From: Pseudomonadota bacterium
Lineage (GTDB): Bacteria > Pseudomonadota > Gammaproteobacteria > Steroidobacterales > Steroidobacteraceae
Reading direction: 5' to 3'
NCBI GenBank assembly: GCA_021850555.1
Contig: JAJZLX010000650.1
Coordinates: 1 to 10,049 of the forward strand
Length of the DNA stretch: 10,049 nucleotides
Under the pieces are notes generated by a model that had not been told where the DNA came from, made no database searches, and worked only from the letters and a program-made list of their open reading frames with translations. This document shows positions 1-6,728 of the stretch, one piece after another. Position numbers and translations under genes: made by a program. How positions within the stretch are numbered: the stretch's first letter is position 1; every line of letters starts with the position of its first letter.

Positions 1-2673
1 GGAAATCCGTACGTCGAGCTCGTGCACTGGCTGCACCAGGTCCTGCAGCTGCAGGGCTCCGACGCCCATCTGATCGTGCGCGCCTTCGGAGTCGATCCGG
101 CCCGGCTCGCCCGCGACATGACCGAGGCGCTCGATCGGCTGCCACGCGGGGCGAGCTCGATCTCCGATCTGTCCTCGCACATCGAGGATGCCACCGAGCG
201 CGCCTGGGTCTGGGCGACCCTCAAATACGGCGAGTCGCGCATCCGCACGGGCCACGTGCTCGTGGCCCTCGCGAAGACCCCGGGCTTGCGCAACGCCCTG
301 CTCGCGATGTCGCGCGAGTTCGAGAAAGTCAATCCGGACAAGCTCGCGGACGATTTCGCGAAAATCCTCGCCAGCTCCCCGGAGGAAGCCCTCGGGGCGA
401 GCGACGGCAGTCAGCTCACCGAGGCGGCGGCGCCCGGGGAGGCGAGCGCAGCGCTGCCTCCGGCGCAGCTCGGCAAGCAGGAGGCGCTCAAGCGCTTCAC
501 GGTGGACCTGACGGAGCAGGCGCGGCTCGGCAAGATCGATCCGGTGGTCGGCCGCGATGAGGAGATCCGCCAGATCGTCGACATCCTGATGCGGCGGCGC
601 CAGAACAATCCGATCCTGACAGGCGAGGCGGGCGTCGGGAAAACCGCGGTCGTCGAGGGCTTCGCACGCCGCATCGCGGCCGGGGACGTCCCGCCGTCGC
701 TGAGGGAAGTGACGCTGCGGGCGCTCGATGTCGGGCTGCTGCAGGCCGGGGCGAGCATGAAAGGGGAGTTCGAGCAGCGCCTGCGTCAGGTCATCGACGA
801 GGTGCAGGCATCGCCGAAGCCGATCGTGCTGTTCATCGACGAGGTGCACACGCTGGTCGGGGCGGGCGGCGCGGCAGGAACCGGCGATGCGGCGAACTTG
901 CTGAAGCCCGCGCTGGCGCGCGGCACGTTGCGCACGATCGGAGCGACCACCTGGGCGGAGTACAAGAAGTACATCGAGAAGGACCCCGCGCTCACGCGGC
1001 GATTTCAGACCGTCAAGATCGAGGAGCCGAGCGAGGCGAAGGCCGTGCAGATGATGCGCGGGGTCGTCTCGGTGATGGAAAAGCACCACCGCGTGCAGGT
1101 GCTCGACGAGGCGCTCGAGGCGGCCGTGAAGCTCGCCCATCGCTATGTGCCCGACCGACAGCTGCCGGACAAGTCCGTGAGCCTGCTCGATACGGCGTGC
1201 GCACGGGTCGCGGTGAGTCACCACGCGACGCCCGCGGAAGTCGAGGACAGCCAGCGCCGCATCGAGGCGCTCGAGACCGAGCTCGAGATCATCGGCCGGG
1301 AGCAGGCCATCGGCATCGATGTCGCCGAGCGCAATGAGGGCGCCGAAACGGCGTTGCGCGAGGAGCGCGAGCGGCTGAAGACGCTGCAGGCGGCGTGGGC
1401 GCGGGAGAAGGCGATCGTCGATGAGATCCTCTCCCTGCGCGCGAAGCTCAGGGCATCGGGAGCGTCCGCTGACGCCTCGGCGAGCGGGACGGACGGGCCG
1501 GCCGCCGCGCCCGCGAGTGCGGCCGAAGCGAGCGCGGGTGCGAGGGCCACTGCGGGCGCCGATGCGCCGTTGACTGAGAGCGAGCGGATCGCCGCGCGCG
1601 CGCGCCTGCAGGAGCTGCAGGGCATGCTTGCCGAGACGCAGGGGGAGCGGCCGCTGGTGCTGCCGAGCGTAGATGAGCAGGCGGTCGCGGGGGTGATCGC
1701 CGACTGGACCGGCATCCCGGTCGGGCGCATGGTGAAGGACGAGGTGGCGACCGTGCTCACCCTCGCCAAGACCCTGGGCCAGCGCGTCGTGGGTCAGGAT
1801 CACGCGCTCGAGATGATCACCCGGCGGATTCAGACCTCGCGCGCCAGCCTGGAGAATCCCAACAAGCCGATCGGGGTGTTCATGCTGGCCGGACCCTCGG
1901 GTGTCGGCAAGACCGAGACGGCGCTCGCGCTGGCCGAGGCGCTCTACGGCGGCGAGCAGAACCTCATCACCATCAACATGAGCGAGTTTCAGGAGGCGCA
2001 CACGGTCTCCACGCTGAAGGGCGCACCGCCCGGATATGTCGGCTATGGGGAGGGCGGGGTGCTCACCGAGGCCGTGCGCCGCAGACCCTACAGCGTCGTG
2101 CTGCTCGATGAGGTGGAAAAGGCCCACCCCGACGTGCACGAGATCTTCTTCCAGGTCTTCGACAAGGGGATCATGGAGGACGGGGAGGGCCGGCTCATCG
2201 ACTTCAAGAACACCCTCATCATCCTCACGACCAACGTCGGCACGGACCTCATCATGGGGATGTGCAAGGACCCGCAACTGCTGCCCGATCCCGAGGGCAT
2301 CGCGAAGGCATTGCGCCCGCCCCTGTTGAAGACCTTCCCGGCGGCGCTGCTCGGCAGGATCGTGGTGATTCCCTACTACCCGCTCGCCGATGCGGTGCTG
2401 CAGAGCATCATCCGCCTGCAGCTCGATCGGGTGGTGGCGCGCATCCGGCAGAATCACGCGGCGGCGCTGCGCTACGACGAGGAGGTCGTGCGCCTCATCG
2501 CCTCGCGCTGCACCGAGCCGGAGAGCGGCGGGCGCATGATCGATGCAATCCTCACCAATACCCTGCTGCCGCAGGTGAGCCGCGAATTCCTCGAGCGCAT
2601 CTCCCAGGGCGTGGCGACGCGCGAGGTCGCGATATCGGTCAGGGACGGCGAGTTCCAGGACGCTTTCACGTGA
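1..2673 (+). CDS. clpV: ClpV (TssH) AAA+ ATPase of the type VI secretion system, 5'-truncated by the window edge
   Basis: ClpV is the cytosolic hexameric ATPase that disassembles the contracted TssB/TssC sheath so that its subunits can be reused. The frame is open from base 1 and 890 residues are visible. The first visible residues, GNPYVELVHW, are a conserved stretch of the ClpV N-domain, so the true start is upstream by roughly 30 residues and the GTG at 22 is internal. In visible numbering there is an N-domain (about 1-150), a first AAA+ module with Walker A GEAGVGKT (208-215) and Walker B VLFIDE (about 276-281), a coiled-coil middle domain (about 410-530), and a second AAA+ module with Walker A GPSGVGKT (631-638) and Walker B VVLLDE (about 698-703). 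Both ATPase sites look intact. The string RQLPDKSVSLLDTACARV is typical of ClpV rather than ClpB. The middle domain carries an alanine-rich insert at 1450-1569. Family assignment is near certain. Confidence 0.97.
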   Translation, partial: GNPYVELVHWLHQVLQLQGSDAHLIVRAFGVDPARLARDMTEALDRLPRGASSISDLSSHIEDATERAWVWATLKYGESRIRTGHVLVALAKTPGLRNALLAMSREFEKVNPDKLADDFAKILASSPEEALGASDGSQLTEAAAPGEASAALPPAQLGKQEALKRFTVDLTEQARLGKIDPVVGRDEEIRQIVDILMRRRQNNPILTGEAGVGKTAVVEGFARRIAAGDVPPSLREVTLRALDVGLLQAGASMKGEFEQRLRQVIDEVQASPKPIVLFIDEVHTLVGAGGAAGTGDAANLLKPALARGTLRTIGATTWAEYKKYIEKDPALTRRFQTVKIEEPSEAKAVQMMRGVVSVMEKHHRVQVLDEALEAAVKLAHRYVPDRQLPDKSVSLLDTACARVAVSHHATPAEVEDSQRRIEALETELEIIGREQAIGIDVAERNEGAETALREERERLKTLQAAWAREKAIVDEILSLRAKLRASGASADASASGTDGPAAAPASAAEASAGARATAGADAPLTESERIAARARLQELQGMLAETQGERPLVLPSVDEQAVAGVIADWTGIPVGRMVKDEVATVLTLAKTLGQRVVGQDHALEMITRRIQTSRASLENPNKPIGVFMLAGPSGVGKTETALALAEALYGGEQNLITINMSEFQEAHTVSTLKGAPPGYVGYGEGGVLTEAVRRRPYSVVLLDEVEKAHPDVHEIFFQVFDKGIMEDGEGRLIDFKNTLIILTTNVGTDLIMGMCKDPQLLPDPEGIAKALRPPLLKTFPAALLGRIVVIPYYPLADAVLQSIIRLQLDRVVARIRQNHAAALRYDEEVVRLIASRCTEPESGGRMIDAILTNTLLPQVSREFLERISQGVATREVAISVRDGEFQDAFT

Positions 2674-2794
2674 GAGAGTCTGCGACAAAGCAGAGCAATG
2701 GCGTTCGGCGCCGGGGGTGCAAGCCGGTTGGCAATCTCGGCGGACACGGGCCGGCAATGAGATGTGACGGAATTTCTGGACCAGAGGTAACACG

Positions 2795-3829
2795 ATGAAT
2801 CCAACCAATTGGATGCGCCAGCTGTCCGACGACAAGTGGCTGCGTCAGATCGTCATGCCGGGCAGCCATGACGCCGGCGTCTACGGCACGGCGCAGGTCA
2901 TTCTGCGCACGCCTTCGCTCGTCAATCGGGAGTACACGGTCTGCCAGCACTCGGATTTCTCCAAGCAGGCTGCGGCCGGATCCCGCTTCTTCGACTGCCG
3001 GGTATTCTTTCGCAAGCTTCCCCAGACCGAGCGCACGGGCAAACAGCTCTACGCGAAGCCGGGGCAGGCGACGCAGAAGTTCGAGAATACCCTGGGCCAC
3101 TTCGCGCGCGAGAAGGTGAGCCGCAGCCAGCAGCCGAGCATGGGCGGCTTCGGCGGCACGCTTGCCGTGATCCTGCGGGACGCCCTCGAGTTCGTCCTCG
3201 CCCATCCGACCGAGTTCATCATCCTGCGCTTCTCGCACACGTATCATCCCACGGAGTGCGTGGACGAGATCAAGAGGATCATCAGAGATCAGCGCTACGC
3301 CAACGCGGTGTTCAAGGAGCAGGGCAATCTCGCCACGCGCCGCATCGGCGACCTGCGCGGCAAGGTGATCATGGTCTTCGACGAGAAGTTCAATCATCAC
3401 ATCACGCCGACCGAGGGCATTCTGCGCTTCAAGAAATACTCCGACGGCCTCACCAACATCAGCGGACTGTCGACCTGCGGGACGTTTTCGAGCTCCCTCA
3501 AGATGTCGAAAGTGCACGAAGGGGCGATGTCGGCGGTCAACAAGCACCTGGCGCATCCGGCCGATCCCGGACATCTGCACTTCGTCTACTGGCAGCAGAC
3601 CGCCGGCATCATCGGCGAGAAGGACGTGTTGAAGACCACGGTGGCGCCGCGCAAGCCCGGCCAGCAGTGGAGCGGCGGTGCGCATGCGAATCTCGCCGAC
3701 TTCGCCGCGGAGCTGAAGCAGTTATACGACAACAACAGGGGCAGGATGCCGGCGAACGTGGTCTCGCACGACTTCGTGACCTCGGACACCTGCGAGAAGA
3801 TCATTCGCCTCAATCCCGGGATCACCTGA
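2795..3829 (+). CDS. PI-PLC X-domain-like phosphodiesterase, candidate T6SS phospholipase effector
   Basis: This 344-residue protein resembles the catalytic X domain of phosphatidylinositol-specific phospholipase C, a TIM-barrel fold that cleaves phosphodiester bonds in phospholipid headgroups. Visible hallmarks are MPGSHDAG (21-28, with the expected catalytic His25-Asp26), SRFFDCRV (63-70, with Arg69 matching the substrate-binding Arg), ALEFVLAHPTEFIIL (130-144), LHFVYWQQT (261-269) and the C-terminal NVVSHDFV...IIRLN (321-340). The second catalytic His, expected about 20-25 residues before HPTE, is not obvious: that stretch reads PSMGGFGG. I see no signal peptide or membrane segment, which fits cytosolic synthesis and T6SS delivery. 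The start has a good ribosome-binding site, AGAGG at 2783-2787, 7 bp from ATG. The gene lies 121 bp after clpV. The fold is well supported. The effector role is inferred from position only, and a housekeeping lipase is possible. Confidence 0.85.
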   Translation: MNPTNWMRQLSDDKWLRQIVMPGSHDAGVYGTAQVILRTPSLVNREYTVCQHSDFSKQAAAGSRFFDCRVFFRKLPQTERTGKQLYAKPGQATQKFENTLGHFAREKVSRSQQPSMGGFGGTLAVILRDALEFVLAHPTEFIILRFSHTYHPTECVDEIKRIIRDQRYANAVFKEQGNLATRRIGDLRGKVIMVFDEKFNHHITPTEGILRFKKYSDGLTNISGLSTCGTFSSSLKMSKVHEGAMSAVNKHLAHPADPGHLHFVYWQQTAGIIGEKDVLKTTVAPRKPGQQWSGGAHANLADFAAELKQLYDNNRGRMPANVVSHDFVTSDTCEKIIRLNPGIT

Positions 3830-3961
3830 AAGCACGGGGAATCGGGCGGACCCGGCTGACTGAGCCACGCGGCGGCGCTGAGCAGCGACAGGGACGTCGC
3901 GCGCCTCACCTGCGACAGCATCGCCTCGAGCCGCGTGCCAGTGCGTGCGCGGGCCGTCCGA

Positions 3962-4135
3962 TCATTTCCCCGCGAGGGGTACGTCCCTGAAGCACTGCAA
4001 GGGGCCGGCTTCGGCCGGATCTGCATCGACCAGGGCATTCTCCGGCGGGAACGGGGCGCAGAGGTCGCAGGTCTCATCCTGCCGGGGGAAGCGATCCGAG
4101 GCATCATGCGTCGCGGAAACGAGGGGAGCCTCCCA
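3962..4135 (-). pseudogene. Possible 3' remnant of an unidentified minus-strand gene
   Basis: Between a TAG (complement of 4136-4138) and a TGA (complement of 3962-3964) is a 57-codon open frame with no in-frame ATG or GTG. Its translation looks protein-like, including DETCDLCAPFPPENALVDAD and the ending CFRDVPLAGK, and its third positions are mostly G/C. The frame stops where the sequence turns AT-rich, as if the 5' part of a gene had been lost when the neighbouring segment arrived. It contains three Cys, two of them as a CxxC pair (CDLC), but I do not recognise a family. In GC-rich DNA a chance frame of this size is quite possible, so confidence is low. Confidence 0.25.
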
Positions 4136-4152
4136 CTAAACTGCGGTAATCC

Positions 4153-4182
4153 TTGAAAAGTCATGTCTTTTCCTGCTATTTG
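4153..4182 (+). promoter_or_regulatory. Putative sigma-70-type promoter for the 92-residue gene
   Basis: TTGAAA at 4153-4158 resembles a -35 element. After an 18-bp spacer, TATTTG at 4177-4182 is a weak -10 preceded by the extended-10 dinucleotide TG (4174-4175). It lies in an A/T-rich patch inside otherwise GC-rich DNA. It would start transcription about 25 nt before the ATG at 4216, and the downstream genes could be read from it too. The -10 matches consensus at only three positions, so this is a suggestion. Confidence 0.35.
4155..4172. promoter_or_regulatory. 18-bp near-perfect palindrome, candidate operator
   Basis: GAAAAGTCATGTCTTTTC has two 6-bp arms (GAAAAG at 4155-4160 and CTTTTC at 4167-4172) around a central CATG. 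Sixteen of eighteen positions are symmetric, the exceptions being T4161 and T4166. It overlaps the putative -35 hexamer and fills most of the spacer of the proposed promoter, where a dimeric repressor would block RNA polymerase. No regulator gene lies in the window and I do not recognise the motif. An RNA hairpin is unlikely because it lies upstream of the predicted transcript start. Confidence 0.4.
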
Positions 4183-4215
4183 TAGCGCAATTTCTCAGCC
4201 TCGTCTGGAGCATCG

Positions 4216-4494
4216 ATGGCGCGCGCGAAGGTAGTCGAGTTCGACTATTACCAGTTCATCGGGCTCATGCGCCGTGCGACCGACGCGGGCAAGCGGATCG
4301 ACAAGGCGGACGGCCAGCGCTGGGTGGATTACATAAAATCCCATGGAATCAATGAAGTAGGTGCCACCGCCATCGCCCGCCAGAAGTTCGAGCAGGCCAT
4401 TGCAGTGATCATCGACGAGGGGCTCGACACGGACGGCTTATACTTCTACTCGAAGAACGACGAAGGTTGCCTGCGCCTGCAGACGATCGAGTGA
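4216..4494 (+). CDS. Small hypothetical protein, 92 aa, upstream of vgrG
   Basis: I do not recognise this family. The ATG at 4216 has a ribosome-binding site (TGGAG, ending at 4210) at 5-bp spacing. The protein is soluble in appearance, with 15 acidic and 13 basic residues and no signal peptide or transmembrane segment. The first 65 residues look mostly helical (FDYYQFIGLMRRATDAGKRI, then WVDYIKSHGI and ARQKFEQAIAVIIDEG), and a short strand-like tail follows (GLYFYSKN...CLRLQTIE). Codons around 4330-4365 include ATA, AAA, GGA and GTA, which are uncommon in neighbouring genes, and the gene has its own promoter-like region. It sits 82 bp before vgrG. It could be an immunity protein, a small adaptor or a regulator. 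A cytosolic protein would be an unusual partner for a periplasm-acting lipase. That it is a real gene is likely; its function is unknown. Confidence 0.75.
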   Translation: MARAKVVEFDYYQFIGLMRRATDAGKRIDKADGQRWVDYIKSHGINEVGATAIARQKFEQAIAVIIDEGLDTDGLYFYSKNDEGCLRLQTIE

Positions 4495-4531
4495 CCGGCG
4501 GGCGCGCTGCCGATCGCGGCGCGGCGGATGG

Positions 4532-4555
4532 GGCGGTCCGCCCGGGAGGACCGCC
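4532..4555 (+). other. GC-rich hairpin before vgrG
   Basis: Perfect 8-bp inverted repeat GGCGGTCC (4532-4539) and GGACCGCC (4548-4555) around an 8-nt loop, in the 82-bp spacer between the 92-residue gene and vgrG. No T-run follows, so it is not a standard intrinsic terminator. It ends 21 nt before the vgrG ATG and could act as an RNA processing, stability or translation-modulating element. Confidence 0.5.
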
Positions 4556-4576
4556 GCGGGGGCAACGAGAACACCC

Positions 4577-6667
4577 ATGACCACCAAGTATCAGGACAAT
4601 CGGTCCGTCAAGGTGACGAGTCCTTTCGGGCCGAACGTGCTCGTGTTCGCGAGCATGACCAGCGCGCAGCACCTGAGCCGGCCCTTCCAGTGCGACATTT
4701 CACTGCTCAGCGAGAGCGGGGATCTCGATCCTGACAAGATCCTCGGCAAACCGCTCGTGGTGTCGCTCGCGACGACGGGGCCGAGCCCGCTGCGCTACTT
4801 TCACGGCCTGGTCACCGAATTCCAGCAGGTCGGCTACGACGAGCGGATGCACCAGTACCGGGCCGTCACGCGGCCGTGGTTCTGGTTTCTCACGCGCACG
4901 GCCGACTGCCGCGTCTTCCAGAACCAGAGCGCGCCGGACATCTTCAAGCAGGTCTGCCAGAAGGCGGGCTTCAGCGACCTCGAAATGCACCTCGGCAGTC
5001 ATCCGCAGCGCGAGTACTGTGTGCAGTACCGCGAGAGCGATTTCAACTTCCTCAGCCGGCTGCTCGAGCACGAAGGCATCTTCTATTACTTCGAGCATTC
5101 CGAGAACAAGCACGTCATGGTTCTCACCGACGACGTCGGCAACTGCAAGCCGGTCGAGGGCTACGATTCGGTGCCGTTCTATCCGGCGAGCGCGACGGAC
5201 GCGCTGCGCGAGCGCGATCACCTCAGCACCTGGTCGTTCCAGAAATCCTTTCAGCCGGTCAGCTACGCGGCCCGCGATTATGATTTCGAGCGCCCCTCGC
5301 CCGTTCCGGCGGGCACATCCTCGATCTCGCGCTCGTACGAGGCATCGAAGTACGAAGTCTACGACTACCCGGCCGATGCGGACCAGGTCGGCTCGAACGG
5401 CTCGCAAATCACCTCCGACGGCGTCGAGCGCATCGCGAAACTGCGCGTGCAGGAGCTGCAGGTTTCCCAGATGGTTGCGCGCGGCGGCGGCGATGCCGCG
5501 GGGCTTGCGGCCGGACACGTGTTCAAGCTGAAGGGCTATCCGCGCAGCAGCCTCGACATCCAGTACCTCATCACCTCGACATCGATCGAGCTCAGCTCGC
5601 AGGCCTATTACGCGGGCTCGGGCGGGCAGACGCAGTTCACGATCGCCGTCGAGGCCGTCGATGCGCGCGAGCCGTACCGGCCGGCGCGGGTTTCGCCGAA
5701 GCCGATGATCCACGGCACGCAGACGGCCGTGGTGGTCGGGCCGAGCGGCGAGGAGATCTACACCGATCAGTTCGGGCGGGTGAAAGTGCAGTTCCCCTGG
5801 GACCGCTACGGCAAGCTCGACGAGAAGAGCTCGTGCTTCGTGCGCGTCGGGCAGCTCTGGGCCGGCAAGAGCTGGGGCGGCATCCACATCCCGCGCATCG
5901 GCCAGGAGGTGATCGTCTCGTTTCTCGAGGGAGACCCCGATCGGCCGATCATCATCGGCAGCGTTTACAACGGCGCGAACAAGCCGCCGTATCCGCTGCC
6001 GGATAACAAGACCCAGAGCGGCATCCGCTCACGCAGCTCGCTGCAGGGGACCGGCGAGAACTTCAACGAGCTGCGCTTCGAGGACAAGAAGGGCGCGGAG
6101 CTGCTGCTGCTGCACGCTGAGAAGGATCAGACCATCGAGGTGGAAAACGACGAGCAACACTCCGTCGGCCACGACCGCACCAAGAGCGTCAAGAACGACG
6201 AGACGACATCGATCGGCAAGGACCGGACCGAGTCCGTCGGCGGGAAAGAAAGCGTCACCGTGAGCAAGGATCGGACCAAGACCGTCCAGGGAAGCGAGAC
6301 GATCGACATCGGCAAGGATTATGCGAAGAGCATCTCCGGCAGCCGCACGCTCTCGGTGACCAAGGACGAGAGCACGACGGTCAACGGCGGCCGCACCGAG
6401 CAGGTGGACAAGGACGAGCAGGTGAGCATCGGACAGAACCGCTCCCACAAGATCGGCAACAACGACACGCAGTCGGTCGGCCAGAAGCTCTCGATCAATG
6501 CCGGACAGACCGTCGAGATCGTGACCGGCTCGGCGAGCCTCACGATGAATCAGGACGGCACGATCACCCTGAAGGGTAATAACATCACGCTGTCCGGGGA
6601 TGGTGACATCACCATCAAGGCCGGCGGCAACGTGGTCATCAAGGGCAGCAAGGTCACCCAGAACTGA
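4577..6667 (+). CDS. vgrG: VgrG (TssI) spike protein of the type VI secretion system
   Basis: VgrG forms the trimeric puncturing tip on the Hcp tube and carries effectors out of the cell. This 696-residue protein has the expected order: an N-terminal phage gp27-like base (about 1-370, including YCVQYRESDFNFLSRLLEHE at 147-166), a gp5-like OB-fold (about 375-480, with YTDQFGRVKVQFPWDR starting at 395 and a WGGIHIPRIGQEV segment), and a C-terminal beta-needle. The needle shows fifteen consecutive 8-residue repeats (522-641). The protein ends in GNVVIKGSKVTQN, the usual VgrG terminus, with no fused effector domain, so this is a structural VgrG whose cargo would bind non-covalently, probably through a PAAR tip. 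A modest ribosome-binding site (GAGA, 4567-4570) precedes the ATG. A 61-bp gap separates it from the next gene, suggesting cotranscription. Confidence 0.98.
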   Translation: MTTKYQDNRSVKVTSPFGPNVLVFASMTSAQHLSRPFQCDISLLSESGDLDPDKILGKPLVVSLATTGPSPLRYFHGLVTEFQQVGYDERMHQYRAVTRPWFWFLTRTADCRVFQNQSAPDIFKQVCQKAGFSDLEMHLGSHPQREYCVQYRESDFNFLSRLLEHEGIFYYFEHSENKHVMVLTDDVGNCKPVEGYDSVPFYPASATDALRERDHLSTWSFQKSFQPVSYAARDYDFERPSPVPAGTSSISRSYEASKYEVYDYPADADQVGSNGSQITSDGVERIAKLRVQELQVSQMVARGGGDAAGLAAGHVFKLKGYPRSSLDIQYLITSTSIELSSQAYYAGSGGQTQFTIAVEAVDAREPYRPARVSPKPMIHGTQTAVVVGPSGEEIYTDQFGRVKVQFPWDRYGKLDEKSSCFVRVGQLWAGKSWGGIHIPRIGQEVIVSFLEGDPDRPIIIGSVYNGANKPPYPLPDNKTQSGIRSRSSLQGTGENFNELRFEDKKGAELLLLHAEKDQTIEVENDEQHSVGHDRTKSVKNDETTSIGKDRTESVGGKESVTVSKDRTKTVQGSETIDIGKDYAKSISGSRTLSVTKDESTTVNGGRTEQVDKDEQVSIGQNRSHKIGNNDTQSVGQKLSINAGQTVEIVTGSASLTMNQDGTITLKGNNITLSGDGDITIKAGGNVVIKGSKVTQN
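6140..6499 (+). repeat. Fifteen in-frame 24-bp units encoding the VgrG needle octads
   Basis: Residues 522-641 of VgrG divide cleanly into fifteen octads starting with V or I, such as VKNDETTS, IGKDRTES, VSKDRTKT and IGKDYAKS, with a loose pattern V/I-x-K/N-D-x-T-x-S. The DNA units have diverged and are not identical, so this is a protein-level repeat with 24-bp periodicity. Such octads build the triple-stranded beta-prism of gp5-like spikes, and their number sets the needle length. Confidence 0.85.
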
Positions 6668-6728
6668 CGGGTGGCCCGCAGCATCCGTCCCGTCCAGGGA
6701 CCGGCGTGGCCGAAACACAGAGGACAGC

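Larger units (their letters stand above)
3830..4215. other. 386-bp gap with no intact gene
   Basis: No frame here has both a convincing start and protein-like composition. The GC-rich part (3830-4135) contains a minus-strand open frame that lacks a start codon and may be a gene remnant. It also contains small GC-only inverted repeats at 3843-3854 and 4013-4026, neither followed by a T-run, so no terminator can be called for the upstream PLC-like gene. From about 4136 the sequence becomes much richer in A/T, and it carries a promoter-like signal and a palindrome that lead into the 92-residue gene. Confidence 0.6.

Noticed and set aside
2679..2694. Small inverted repeat (TCTGC/GCAGA) after clpV as a terminator
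   Set aside because: Only 5 bp of stem and no T-run follows.
2728..2760. Possible promoter (TTGGCA) before the PLC-like gene
   Set aside because: No acceptable -10 at proper spacing, and no sigma-54 GG-N10-GC element was found in the 121-bp spacer.
2666..3685. 339-codon minus-strand frame opposite the PLC-like gene
   Set aside because: It lies antisense to a gene with clear family motifs and shows no recognisable domain itself; a typical GC-rich shadow.
4013..4026. GGCCG/CGGCC hairpin in the gap as a terminator
   Set aside because: Short stem with no T-run on either strand; common by chance in GC-rich DNA.
3935..4156. 73-codon + strand frame with an ATG in the gap before the orphan gene
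   Set aside because: No ribosome-binding site, no recognisable features, and it is in codon register with the more protein-like minus-strand frame.
4700..5887. 395-codon minus-strand frame opposite vgrG
   Set aside because: Low-complexity Arg/Ala/Leu/Val composition with no domain, fully antisense to strongly conserved VgrG sequence.
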